Below are positions 32,886 through 44,025 of a stretch of DNA of 64,000 nucleotides, piece by piece. The stretch covers positions 11,005,501 to 11,069,500 of the forward strand of contig CM076153.1 of NCBI GenBank assembly GCA_038025085.1. The letters run 5' to 3'. Below the pieces are notes generated by a model that was not told the origin of the DNA, made no database searches, and was given only the letters and a program-made list of their open reading frames with translations. The position numbers and the translations under genes are program-made. The stretch comes from Tetragonia tetragonoides (lineage: Eukaryota; Streptophyta; Magnoliopsida; Caryophyllales; Aizoaceae). Position 1 is the stretch's first letter. Every line of letters begins with the position of its first letter.

Positions 32886-33996
32886 ATAGTTGGATATAAA
32901 ATTGAACATTTCATCTAACTGAATCTGTCAAGTAATTTTTTTGGTTTCTTACTAGTGATTTTATCCAATGTTATTGTCGTCCTATATCTGAAGATATAAA
33001 AACAAAATCAATATCATTTCGCATACAATTAACCTCAACATCTAATATAGGCGTTGCACCTAAATAATGGAGTATACTAATACTTTGATAAGTTGACCTA
33101 ATGAATTAATTAAAACAATTTGGGACATATGAGACCGAATAATCAAGTTTGACCTCAGTAAAGCAAAGATTCTTACCTAATTTCATGATTAGAAAGGACT
33201 CTAATCTTATCATGAGGTGATATTAGGTGTGCAAGTGGGGGAGAGGGGAGGAGAGAGAGTGGTGAGGAAGGAGAGAGAAAGGAAGAAAAAGAAGAGAAGG
33301 AGTAGGGAGGTTCCAACTCTTGAGATCATGATTAAACCATTGTCGGTAAAGAGGTTGTCTGGTGCCTTTTGTTGTGGGAATGGTTCGTTTAAGGTTGTAA
33401 ATGTTGATTTGAACAAATACTACTAATATGGAGTGAATTTGAGGCAGTTAATGTGAGTGTTGAAATGCAACTAATAAGGTGTTACAAAAGAAACTAGAGC
33501 TGGATCGGGGGGTTGTTCCAATAATCGTGCTCCTATACTTAAGTTAGTCATTTGGGAAGTACTATTTCCCATAGTATAATCAGAGTTATGAGTTGTACAA
33601 TATGGTGGATTATATATAGAAAATAATACATTTAAGGTGTTCTATGAATAAGTGTCACTTATCGCGCCTCTAACAGTATCTTTTTAGTTACTAGATTTCG
33701 TTTAGAATCAAAATAATAAAAAAATTTAATCATATCAATATATAAGTTGAATAATAGGAGTAGCAAGGAACAATAATAATTTTTTTTGTCAACCAAAAAC
33801 ACAAATTTAACAAAGAAATTTTATTTTTAATGGATATATAATTATTTTTTAGGATAATAAATATAATACTTATGTTACTTCTTTTTTTATTAAAATAAAA
33901 TCAAACTAATTTCAATTTTTTTAATCACCCATGCATTTATGACTATTTATTATCTATTTAATGCCACATTGGTGAGAACTCAATTACATATATATA
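32886..33996. other. Intergenic, purine-rich patch and degenerate repeat
   Basis: No gene is recognised. About 33235-33310 is strongly purine-rich on the plus strand. From about 33693 the sequence begins to match the Helitron-end unit described at 33997-34682, but the hairpin is missing in this first copy. Confidence 0.5.
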
Positions 33997-34679
33997 CTAG
34001 ATTTTGTGCCCATGCGATGCACGGGTTCTTGTTTATCATGCATACTCTGTTATTAGAAGAAATATAATTAATTTTTTAATCATATCATTATGTAAAAGTT
34101 GAATAATAGGAGTAATAAAGAACAATAATAATATTATTATCGACAAAAAAAATAATTTAACAAAGAAATTATATTTTTAGTAAATGTATAATATAATTTT
34201 TTTTGCATAATAAATATAATACTTATGTAACTTATTTCTTATTAAAATAAAATAAAACTATTTTTAATTTCTTTTTAATTACCCATGCATTTATGGCTAT
34301 TTATTACCTATTTAATGCTTGGTGAGAACTCAATTTTACATATATACTAGATTTCATGCACGTGCGATGCACGGGTTCTTGTTTATCATGCACACTCTAT
34401 TATTAGAAGAAATATGAGAATTTTTTTTAATCATATCAATTTATAAAGTTGAATAATAGGAGTAGCAAAGAACAATAATAATCTTTTTATCAAAATAAAA
34501 AATATATTTAACAAAGAAATTACATTTTCAGTGAATTTATAAAAAAATTTAGGATAATAAATATAATACTTATGTTACTTATTTCTTATTAAAATAAAAT
34601 AAAACTATTTTTAGTTTCTTTTTAATCACCCATACATGACTATTTATTACTTATTCAATGCTTGGTGAGAACTCAATTT

Positions 34680-34682
<3 letters not shown>
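33997..34682 (-). mobile_element. Helitron 3'-end units in tandem, about 350-bp period
   Basis: CTAGATTTTGTGCC at 33997 and CTAGATTTCATGCA at 34347 each follow an A. Each leads into a palindrome (GCCCATGCGATGCACGGG; CGTGCGATGCACGGG). On the minus strand this is a hairpin about 12 bases before a terminal CTAG followed by T, the hallmark Helitron 3' end. The next about 300 bp repeat nearly exactly, including GTTGAATAATAGGAGTA, AATAAATATAATACTTATG and TGGTGAGAACTCAATT. A third, hairpin-less copy precedes at about 33693-33996. Confidence 0.65.

Positions 34683-34738
<56 letters not shown>
34683..34738. repeat. (TA)n microsatellite
   Basis: About 28 TA units sit where the next CTAG end of the Helitron-type repeat would be expected. 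Confidence 0.95.
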
Positions 34739-34741
<3 letters not shown>

Positions 34742-34794
34742 CCTTCATAAGTCATAACTAGTGTGCTTGATCTTATTACATTGCTGCTTAGACC

Positions 34795-34925
34795 ATGTGC
34801 TCTTCAACTTCTACTTGAAGTATTCATTAGAATTCAGTTCTGTTCAGTGAAAAAAAGTTCAGTTCAAAAATACTCAATTCAGCTCGGTAATACCAGTGGA
34901 AAGAGTACAAAAAAACGTCCAATCT
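34795..34925. mobile_element. Fragment of the ACTGAA-rich MITE family
   Basis: TTCAACTTCTACTTGAAGTA followed by AGTTC-rich DNA matches the inverted right end of the element at 32285-32549. Confidence 0.5.
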
Positions 34926-34997
34926 ATATTCATCTACTTTATTGTATAATTGATTAGAAACTTTATTAGAATTGGAATATATGTGTGATTGGAAGGC

Positions 34998-35470
34998 TGT
35001 AACACCACCAGACGAAAGAAAGTTACACCTAAATCAAGTCCACGAGGCTATTACCTATAATAGCCTCATAAGCTTGGGACAAATAATTAGAGGGCTATAA
35101 CATCTAGCCCACATGACCCATAGCAAATTAGCAATAGGAGCCCAACACTCTTAGCTTAGGCCCATCACTAACCTAAAGATACTTGACTATAAATACATGA
35201 GGACACATACAACTATACAAGGTAAATAACTTCATTCATACACACTTACTCTCTCTACTATCTTACTCTCACTACCAAACAACTTACTTGACCTTTGGAG
35301 GGGATTCCTCACTCACCCCCAATGGTAGTTTGACTCTAACGTGTATTGCCTCCCGACGGACTTACCGACTCCCAAAACAATGTGGTTGAGTTTGATGTTC
35401 AGCTATGAAGTGCAATTCGCCTTGAATTATATTCAATTAACTCTCACACCCATTGAATTCACAAGCTCGT
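34998..35470 (+). mobile_element. Probable LTR or TRIM fragment
   Basis: The segment begins TGTAACACCACC, contains a TATA-like ACTATAAATACATGAGG near 35188 followed by a pyrimidine/AC-rich leader, and then a CTTTGGAGGGGATTCCTC block. This arrangement looks like an LTR promoter and R region. The 3' end and target duplication were not resolved. The remaining bases to 35900 show no recognisable gene. Confidence 0.35.
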
Positions 35471-35900
35471 GAACATTATTTATATTTTTTTAGTGAATAT
35501 TAAATACTATATTTTAAACAGAGGAAAAAAGTATCGATTATCAACAAATCAGAGCGACATATTTTTATCCAAATAACATCATGCGATGAATAATCCACTT
35601 GAAGCTACACACACATATGAACCTTCAGACAACACATCTGAGTGTAGATAAAGTTTTCAATTTAACCTATCTCAAAATAAGTAATCACCCCAAGTTATTT
35701 CTTGCAAGTCTAGACCTAGCCTTGTTTCAGTAAGAAGATGGAGACTTGGCCATTCTCTTTCGCACCTACCTTTCCCTTGGTAGTTTGAGTCTCCTCCAGC
35801 TGGGTGCAACCAAACAAAGCCAGAATATCCAAGCAGTCAATAACCATGACCATGGTTTCCTCGTCGTCGTGGTGAAACCTTTCGAGGGCTTAAGCTATGA

Positions 35901-36228
35901 CATAGTATTCATTCTATTTCAGGGTGACAAACTGACAACCAAAAATCAAAACCAGCTCAACAGCTTCCAAATCACTTAAGGCTTCGATGAACATGCGAAC
36001 ATTCTTTTTCTTTTTCTTTTCCAAAGTTGGAACTTGAGGTCTTAAGCTCGAAAACCTGAACTCGGTCATTCGTTCATTTATTCAATTTAGATTACATCAA
36101 CCAAATATCGAAGAGTTGTCACTTATGCAAGCAATGGTGCTACAAAAAGCTATTCTGAAGCTTCCTAATATCACTTAAAACAACATTTTGAAACTCTACC
36201 ATAATTCACACCAAATATCAAATCATTT
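35901..36228 (-). pseudogene. EF-Tu duplicate, intron-1 part, left of LINE
   Basis: Bases 35901-36228 match EF-Tu intron 1 at about 31116-31435 in the same orientation with few differences (for example CAGCTTCCAAATCACTTAAG and AGCAATGGTGCTACAAAAAG in both). Homology is interrupted by the LINE at 36229 and resumes at 38545. Confidence 0.85.
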
Positions 36229-38544
36229 CTAATGGGGTTGTAATTTCCGATGACATGAAATATCAGCTCACTAGACCAGTGACAGATGAAGAGATCAAGC
36301 AGGCCATATTCTCTATCCCATATGATAAAAGCCCAGGCCCAGATGGGTACTCTGCTTGTTTTTTCAAGAAAGCCTGGGGGAAAATTCGAGGAGATATTTG
36401 AGGTGCAATAAGAGATTTTTTCAGAACAGGGACGATCCTAAAATAGATAAATTCCACTTTTATTACTTTGGTGCCTAAATGCAATGTCCCTAAAAATATG
36501 ACACAATATAGGCCTATTGCATGTTGTGGAATTCTGTATAAGGGCATCTCCAAAATCCTTTCAGCCAGGATCCAAGATTCCCTTTGTGTTCTAATTGGCA
36601 AAGAGCAATCTACATTTATCAAAGGAAGAAGCCTGTTTGATAATGTTGCTCTTAGTCATGAGCTAGCTAGTCAGTACGGGAGGAAGCATATTTCTCCAAG
36701 GGCAATCATCAAAGTTGATATCAAAAAAGCATATGACACACTCAGTTGGCAATTCCTGGAGCAGGTTATGAGATGCTATGGTTTTCCTGAACAGTTCATC
36801 CACTGGACTATGGCTTGTATTTTCTCTTCTAGGTTTTCCATTATTATTAATGGTTCACCTCATGGCTATTTTGAGGGAAAAAGAGGCCTTAGACAGGGAG
36901 ACCCCATTTCCCCGTACCTTTTTGTGTTGAGCATGGAAGTTCTATCCAGAATGTTGAGAAAGAAAGCAGTGGAGAAAGATATTGCCTAGCACCCCAAATG
37001 CTCTCGAGTTTCCCTTAATCATCTTTGCTTTGCGGATGATTTACTCATCTTCTCTAGGGGGATCAGAAATCAGTTGATGCTGTAGTGGAATGCCTTGAAT
37101 AGTTTGCAAGGTACTCTAGATTGGAAGCTAACCCTCAAAAAACTAACATCCACTGTGGGGGAATAAATAATCACACCAAAGCTAATATCTTGAAGAGTAC
37201 TGGATTCATTGAGGGGGACATGCCTTTTCGATATCTTGGCCTTCCTTTGCACTCTTCTAGATTGTCCACTAATATGTTCAGGCACTTGCTTGAGAAGATT
37301 GAAAGGAAAATTCATCATTGGGCCAACAGCTTCCTGTCTTATGGAGGTAAAGCTCAGCTCATTAATTCAGTCATTTTTGGTTTGCAGAATTTCTGGTGCT
37401 CTGCATTTTTGTTACCCAAAACTGTTTTAAAGCAAATTGAAAAACTTTGTTGTGCTTTCCTATGGGGATATAAGAAGGGAGGTAGGAGGATTACTTTTAT
37501 GAGTTGGGATACTATTTGTCATAAAAAGGAAAATGGGGGATTCAACATCAAAGAGGCTCTGGGATGGAATAAAGCACTCGCTTTAAATTGGATTTGGAAG
37601 CTGAACACCAACCAGGATTCTATTTGGGTTGATTGGGTTCAGAAATATTACCTTCGATATGAAGAATTATGGTCATGTAAAAATAAACAAGGGAATTCCT
37701 GGGCTTGGAAGCAGATCCTTAAGCTTCGTGACAACTTGATTATGAAGACTGGTTCTGTACAGCAGTGCAAAGATTACTTGGCTGTGTGGGGGAGAAATGG
37801 CAGGTTTATGGTCAAAGAAGCTTATGCTTACTGTAGAGGTGAGAGGCAGACTTGCTATTGGCATTGTGCTATCTGGGATACTGCTTCTCTCCCCAGACAC
37901 TCGCCCATAGCTGCTATGGCTATGCACAATGTCATGCCTACCACAGACAATCTCATTAAGCGTGGGATGATTATTATAAACAGGTGCGTGCTTTGTAAAT
38001 GTGCATGTGAATTAGTGGATCACTTGTATTTTAAATTCCCTGTTACTAATGAAATCTGGAGAAGGATGTTTGGCTGGCTTGGAATAAATAGAAAACCTAC
38101 TGGATTGTCTCAGGAGATCAGATGGTTTCAGAAATATACGAAGGGAAAGAAATGGGACAAAAGACGTAGACGTTGTACCCTTACAGCCACCATGTATGGT
38201 ATTTGGTCTGAGAGGAGTCTCAGAATTTTTCGTAGCCATGAGAGATCTCTAGATCAGATCATTAATCAAATAAAATCTGAAGTGAGTATCAGAATGCTCA
38301 GCCGACCTGATGGTGAACTGAGTCATGATCAGATGATGAATGCCTTACTGGGATAGCTAGCTGTAGGTTGCAGGATGTAGTGTTCCTCTCTAGTTGGTAG
38401 TTCTCTGTGGTTATCTTTTGTGAGGAGTGTGTATTGCTGTTATATTTCTGTATAGGTCATTTCATGTGTGTAAAAATGCTAATATGATTTTTTTCCCCTA
38501 GTGGATGAATAAAATGACCTTTGATTCCTCAAAAAAAAAAAATT
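36229..38544 (+). mobile_element. 5'-truncated LINE retrotransposon with decayed reverse transcriptase
   Basis: Non-LTR retrotransposon inserted in the EF-Tu duplicate. It is flanked by a 13-bp duplication ATCAAATCATTTC (36216-36228, 38545-38557) and ends in an A-rich tail after AATAAAATGACC, the signature of target-primed reverse transcription. The reverse transcriptase shows PGPDGYSACFFKKAW, YRPIACCGILYKGISKIL, GLRQGDPISPYLFVLSMEVL and the FADD catalytic box at 37029-37040. A second frame (37121-38356) holds the thumb region and C-terminal zinc-binding module (CVLCKCACELVDHLYF). In-frame stops at 36399, about 36441, 36987 and 37083, plus a frameshift before 37121, make it inactive. The endonuclease is missing, so it is 5' truncated. 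It resembles plant L1-clade LINEs. Confidence 0.93.
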
Positions 38545-39215
38545 ATCAAATCATTTCACACAATCATCCATTTCGAACTGAGTTACTAAGCTACACAGTA
38601 GATCTCACAAAGCTTACTTCAATTTGTTAACTCTTCCTTCCCAATTTCTCACACCAATGGTCAACTCATTTCAACAATAATCAAATCAACACCACTAAAC
38701 CTCATTTCACAATCAAAATCAACAAATCGATAACAAAAACTCACACAAAAACTCGAGAAAACTGTGAAAAGTAGCCATAGATCTCCACCAAGATGAGAGA
38801 GAATTAGAAGAAGCTCCATCATTTCTAGCAATTGAATCAACGATTGAAGAGCAGCCAGGTGATAGCAAAGCTCGACAAGTTGAAGAGTAGAAGTGGATTT
38901 GTTGTGAAGAGAATGGGAGTAGCATTTTGAGCTAGGGTTTCTCAAGGCTACTGACGTCATTTTAGCGATGAGAGAGAAAATGAGCTCCGAAGAGGAGAGG
39001 CGATGGAAGGGTTTTAGCCGCACTGGCAAAAAACAGTAAAATGAAGAAAGGGTTTTAGGATTGTTAACAAGGATGTTTTTCTCTGCTTCGCTCTGTGACT
39101 TGATGAGTTGTGTGTGTGTGTGAGTGGTGACGATTGGTAGACAAGGGTTTTGGGCTTTAGTTTGCCTTTCTTTTAGAGGCTTGATGTGGGCTATTGTGTT
39201 CTACACACATACGAG
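38545..39215 (-). pseudogene. EF-Tu duplicate, exon 1 and promoter part, frameshifted
   Basis: This continues the duplicated block (compare 31423-32085). The copied exon 1 begins at an ATG near 38958 ([12 protein letters not shown]). A small indel then shifts frame, and the true frame resumes as [14 protein letters not shown] through [10 protein letters not shown] (about 38924-38770). The GTGAGT splice donor of EF-Tu exon 1 is lost in this copy. Together with the LINE in its intron and the absence of exons 2-12, this makes a non-functional partial duplication. Confidence 0.88.
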
Positions 39216-39274
39216 TAATACGATAAGTTTCTTCTTCTTTTTTCTTTCTTTTTTTGGGAGTTGTGTTTGGTGCT

Positions 39275-39443
39275 CTGACAAACGGGCCGGCGCGGGTCGG
39301 TCATTTCGGATTCGGGGCATTAACGGGTCGGGTCTTTAGCAGGATGGGTTTCATGTCAAAACAACTCTTGTCTCACCAACTTTGGGTTCGGGTTAAAACC
39401 AGGTCGAGTTGTTAGCAAGTCCAACCTTTTCGGATCGGGTTTT
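39275..39443. repeat. GGTCGGGT-rich repeat, left piece
   Basis: GGCGCGGGTCGGTC, ACGGGTCGGGTC and GGATCGGGTTTTT motifs mark an older repeat. It is split here by the solo LTR and seems to continue at 40902-41028 and 41547-41665. It is similar in style to the repeat in MSI1 intron 1 (47276-47616). Confidence 0.45.
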
Positions 39444-40896
39444 TGATGAATGCGTAAATTGAGCTATTATTCATGTGATAAACGCACTCATTTGATTGGT
39501 TTCATGGTAATTATATCATTTCTTTGTGAGATTTTATGATTATTGTGATAAAGATGATTGCTTGGGGTATCTTTGTGTTTTGATGTGTTTTTAGGACATT
39601 TTGAGACCTCGAGGCTTGGTAGAGACTTTGGAGATGATTTGGAGTCGCAATCGTCAAAGAAGAAGTCGGGGAAGATGCCTTAGAGAAAGCCAAGCGAGAA
39701 GAGAAGTGCAAAAATGAAGTTTAAGGCAAAATTGCACTTCCATGACCATGCGAGTTTGAAGGCTAGACCTTGCATGACCATGCAAGTAAGTCAGTGAGCT
39801 TAAGAAGGGTTGCACGGCCATGCAACTTTCCTTCACATTTTCTGCACGACCATGCGAACTGCCATTTTCACGAGAACTCATTCGTGACTTTTGCCATTCC
39901 ATTAGCTTTTAATCCAAACCCGACTACACTCATTTTGGGGGGTTATAAAAGGGGAAAGAACTCATCTCTTTGAGGATCCCTTGGCATCCCATATTCTCTC
40001 AAACACTTTTATGCAATCTAGAATAGAATTCAAATATTGGTTTTGCTTTGTAATTTGAAGATTGAATTTGCACTTTCAAGCTTTCATCAAGTTCTTGGTT
40101 ATCTATCAATTGAAGCTTTCTTTGGGTATTTCTAATCCTTACTTTCTCTTCCCATCTCTCTACTTCTTTTAGATTAATTTCAATATAGTCTATGAATGTT
40201 CTTGCTTTATTTCTTGAATTCTAGTTCATTGATGCTTAATTTAGTTTTAATTGTTTGCTTATTGTTCTTGAATACCATGAGTAGCTAAATTCTCCATCTA
40301 GGATTGATGTAGCCAAAGCTTAGTTCCTTGATGCCCTAATTCATTTGATTAGCATGTTTTAGAATATTGTTGCGATCAATTATTTGTGTGCTTATTTATT
40401 TGTTAGACGACTAACTCATGTTCGAGAGAAACTTGTTAGTTGTCGGAACTCAAAACAATTGACAAGATTGCCTAATCACGAAAGTAGGTTAGAATGTCTT
40501 GGGATGCTTTGGAATTGTTACAATCTTAATGCTCTTGATTTAGCTTTTTTCCATGAGAATAGGAATTTGGTTATTTTAAGTGTATCCTTTAACCGCCGAG
40601 AGAGGGTTTTTGGTGTATTATAGTTTCGTCCTTGCTTATATGTTCGATTTTACATGCTAGTTAGACTTATCGTTTGCATCAAGGAATTATAGTTGAGGTG
40701 AAGTCAATCCTAGACCTTTTATTCTTGGTATTTTCATCATTATTAGATTGTGTTCTTAGTTGATAAATACAAAAACTCCAACTCTTAATCGCTTAGCTTG
40801 TTGAATTTAAGAAAAACTAGTATTTGGAATCGATAGCTCCCTGTGGTTCGATATTTTATTACGACGATATACCCGTGCACTTGCGGAACCATATCA
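39444..40896 (+). mobile_element. Second solo LTR of the same family
   Basis: A 1453-bp segment starts TGATGAA and ends CATATCA. It is flanked by GTTTT on both sides (39439-39443, 40897-40901). Its 3' end (CTCCCTGTGG, TATTTTATTACGACGATATA, TGCACTTGCGG) matches the LTR at 2542-4014, as does CCATGAGTAGCTAA in mid-element. It contains a TATA-like TTATAAAAGGGG near 39944. Around 39740-39865 there are spaced copies of GACCATGCRA/GGCCATGCAA motifs. No internal domain is present. Confidence 0.9.
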
Positions 40897-40901
40897 GTTT
40901 T

Positions 40902-41028
40902 ATATAGATTGAGTCGGGTTAGGTTTTGCTACTTTAATGGTGACCCTTTTGTTGAGTTACTACTCCAACTTAGTGAGCATCAAACAAGTATCTATGATCT
41001 CAGGGAAAATTTTTAGGCAATAAAGTTA
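40902..41028. repeat. GGTCGGGT-type repeat, middle piece
   Basis: GATTGAGTCGGGTTAGG follows the LTR directly and appears to continue the element broken at 39443. Confidence 0.4.
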
Positions 41029-41546
41029 GGGTGTTGCTATTTACCGCTCTAAAATTACTTAATACCGCCCCTAAAAATTACAATTTTGCCTTTCTTCACA
41101 TTTTCACCCATCCTCTCCCTCTCTAACTCTCACATCAATTCTCCCTCTCTACCACCCACTCTCATACCCAATCTTCATCAACATTCACTCATTCGGTAAG
41201 GAAGCAAAGGCCGCGGATGTCTGCCGGCGACCAGGAAGTGCGGTCGACGCCGTCCGAGGTAAATTTTTTTTTTTCGCAGAATTTGAATCGGGCGTCCGCA
41301 ATTTCCGCCCCAACCATGGATTAGGCGTCTGCAATTTCCGCCAGTACCATGGTGTAGACGGAAACTATAGACGCCTGCATCATGGATCAGGCGTCTGCAA
41401 TTTCCGCCTGACCCATGGGTCAGGCGGAATCTGCAGACGCCCGATACTACGAACTGGAAAAAAAAAACGACTATTTAGAGTGAAGGGCAAAATTGTAAAT
41501 TCTAAGGACGGTGGTGAGTATTTTTAGGCGGTAAATAGCAATTCAC
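41029..41546. mobile_element. Long-TIR DNA transposon (Mutator-like) with internal GC-rich repeats
   Basis: A 518-bp element is flanked by an 8-bp duplication TAAAGTTA (41021-41028, 41547-41554). Inverted ends of about 60 bp share TTGCTATTTACCGC and TACAATTTTGCC. The interior includes a GC-rich block (41200-41450) with GGCGTCTGCAATTTCCGCC-like units near 41288, 41322 and 41389, and an inverted partner GGCGGAATCTGCAGACGCC near 41421. There is no transposase. The long TIRs suggest a Mutator-like element, although 8 bp is one short of the usual TSD. Confidence 0.8.
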
Positions 41547-42602
41547 TAAAGTTATCATCCATAGACTGACCCGAAAGTCCGGCTAGAAGCCCGATTTTGA
41601 AAGGTACGGGCATGATTCGTTGACATGAAAACCAGAAGGCTCGGTCATATGATCACCTCTAGAAAGTACCGAGTAACAAATGTGTCTTATTGACTCTTAC
41701 TAGTTACTTGACAACTTTACATTTTGTTTGATGTAAGACCTAACATTTGTAACTTTTTAAAGATGCCCACGACCCCATGAGGTTTGTACTTTGTATTACA
41801 GGCTCATTTTTTCGCTTTTTATGTGGATAAATACAATCAATTTACCTCTCTAATGTCATGTTTTGTACCTATTAGTATTAATATGATACTTGAATGGGTT
41901 GACCAACTGAATTAAGCGAAATACAACATATGAGACTAAAAACCGAGCCACCAATGTTGATCTTAATACAAAAGGTCGTTGGATACCTTCCATTTGAATA
42001 ACTTTTTAGCCTCGGTGTGATTTTTGACATGTGTTTTTAAATTAGTCATTTACTTGTAGGCTTGTTTGATGTAGATCAAGTCACTCGTGCTCTACCAGTA
42101 GTGCTCTATAAAATACTCGTTGCTTGTTGAATTCTTCATTTTGACAATATATATGCATCGAAAACTTTTCAAATGTTGTCAATATAGATGCATTGAGATA
42201 TTTTCAAATGCTCAATATAGATGTATCGTTTTTAATATCCATGTAATACATGAGTTTTTATAAATACACATGTGGTGAAAGGGCAATTCGGCATTTTAAA
42301 TACGAGTTTTATTATTATTATTATTATAAAGAGGCGATTTTAAATGCTATCTAGTAATTCAGTTTTTTTCACTGTTATAAGGGTGACCCAAACACAGGTT
42401 CAGAATTGAAACTTTATCGTGCTAAAACTCTTTTAATATGTGGATAAGCATTAATTATTCAAATAGTCTAAACAATAGAGACTATATTCCAAGACGGATG
42501 CATACCATGTCGAGGTTTTTAATTATGGCAAATATTGGGTCAAGTTAGGTCGTCGAGTTTAGGTACAATTTAGATAAAATCATGTTTGAGGAATATAGAT
42601 CA
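41547..42602. other. Intergenic remainder with GGTCGGGT-type remnant
   Basis: The first about 120 bp (ACTGACCCGAAAGTCC, AGCCCGATTTTGAAAGGTACGG) look like the right part of the older repeat. The rest is AT-rich without a gene; imperfect copies of TATAGATGCATTGAGATATT occur near 42150-42230. Confidence 0.4.
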
Positions 42603-44025
42603 CTAGGTGTATGTCCCGTGCGATGCACGGGCTTGTAAATTATCATTAGAATATATTTTTCAATGCTATTATTAAATTATTAATTAAAGAATGATATATC
42701 AATTAGGTATATAACAAGTAATATAGAGTTACACAAAATCAAAGTTGTACTGTACTGTGTAATGTTTTTTTTCCTTTTTATTTATTTTTTATTTATAGCT
42801 ATGTAATGTAAATTTGCTTATTTGACATGGAATAGTTGTTTGATCCAAAGGGATAAATGAATTTCAAATCTTTTATTCAAAAAAATAGTTAAGTGCCAGA
42901 TTCATAACTATCATCTTGACATACCATATACCATATACTATTTCAATAGATATATTTATACCCCCATGTGTTTACTTAGTTACATAACTTTCTACAAATG
43001 GTTCTTATCCATCTTTGCTTTTCATCGTATTTTATTTTCTTTTTTACTACAATAGGTTTACATTATATTTGATGTTAAATTTCTTATATGTGTCATCCCA
43101 TTTGTTATGCAACTGTTGTTTGGATCCATGTAGAGATATCAATTAGTTTTCTATTTTTTTAAAATTAAAATAATTATTAAAGAAATTAATTATCTTTACA
43201 ACTATATTATTCACACATTCTACCGAACACTATATTTCTCCATCTCCATGGTGTGTAATCATGTAATTTCCCAATATTGACTTTCTACTAATTAGTTGAG
43301 GTATGAAATGAAATCACTTAATAATTTTGAGATGTATCATGTATGTATAAATATTACCGATACATAATTTTTATCCTTTTTTTAAAAATAATTATTACTT
43401 GTCACTATTTTCCTTATTAAATTCATTATGTCTACTTTTAGTATAATGAAGGTTAAGTTCATGTACCGTATATATGAAGTTTATGTTCATGTATACGCAT
43501 TTAATAAGATTACATGGTGTGTGCATGCATGTATTTCATTAATTAGGGGAAATTATCTTTACAACTATATTATTCACACATTCTACCGAACAATATATTT
43601 CTCCATCTCCATGCATGGTGTGTAGTCATGTAATTTTCTAATATTTCCTTTCTACTATTTAGCTGAGGTATGAAATGAAATCGCTTAAAATTTTTGAGAT
43701 GTATGTATAAATATTATCGATACATAATTTTTATCAATTTTTTTTAAATAATTATTACTTGTGACTATTTTTCTTATTAAATTCATTATGTATACTTTTT
43801 AGTATAATTAAGGTTAAGTTCATGAACTGTATTTATGAAGTTTATGTTCATGTATACGCATTTAATTAGATTACATGGTGTGTGCATGCATGTATTTCAT
43901 TAATTAGGGGGACATAAATAACATTGACTTTTGGATAAGATGCTGACTGGACATGGTGACGTGGCAAGCCACATGTCAATGCAGCAGCGTGCATAATCCA
44001 CTTTTATATATATATATATATTAGA
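42603..44025 (-). mobile_element. Non-autonomous Helitron, 1.4 kb
   Basis: On the minus strand it begins TC (44025) followed by TAATATATATA-type sequence and AAAAGTGG. It ends with the hairpin CCCGTGCATCGCACGGG (perfect 7-bp stem), ACATACAC and CTAG (42603). The flanks are A at 42602 and T at 44026, the expected AT target. There is no Rep/helicase coding. It contains a tandem internal duplication of about 362 bp (43188-43551 and 43552-43912) sharing ATTCTACCGAACA and TTCATTAATTAGGGG. Confidence 0.8.
43188..43912. repeat. Internal tandem duplication of about 362 bp inside the Helitron
   Basis: Two adjacent copies both run from AATTATCTTTACAACTATAT to TGTATTTCATTAATTAGGGG, differing by scattered substitutions and small indels. 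Confidence 0.85.

Noticed and set aside
37121..38356. 411-codon frame considered as an independent host gene
   Set aside because: It is the C-terminal part of the LINE reverse transcriptase polyprotein, in a different frame from the FADD-bearing part, within an element bounded by a 13-bp TSD and an A-rich tail.
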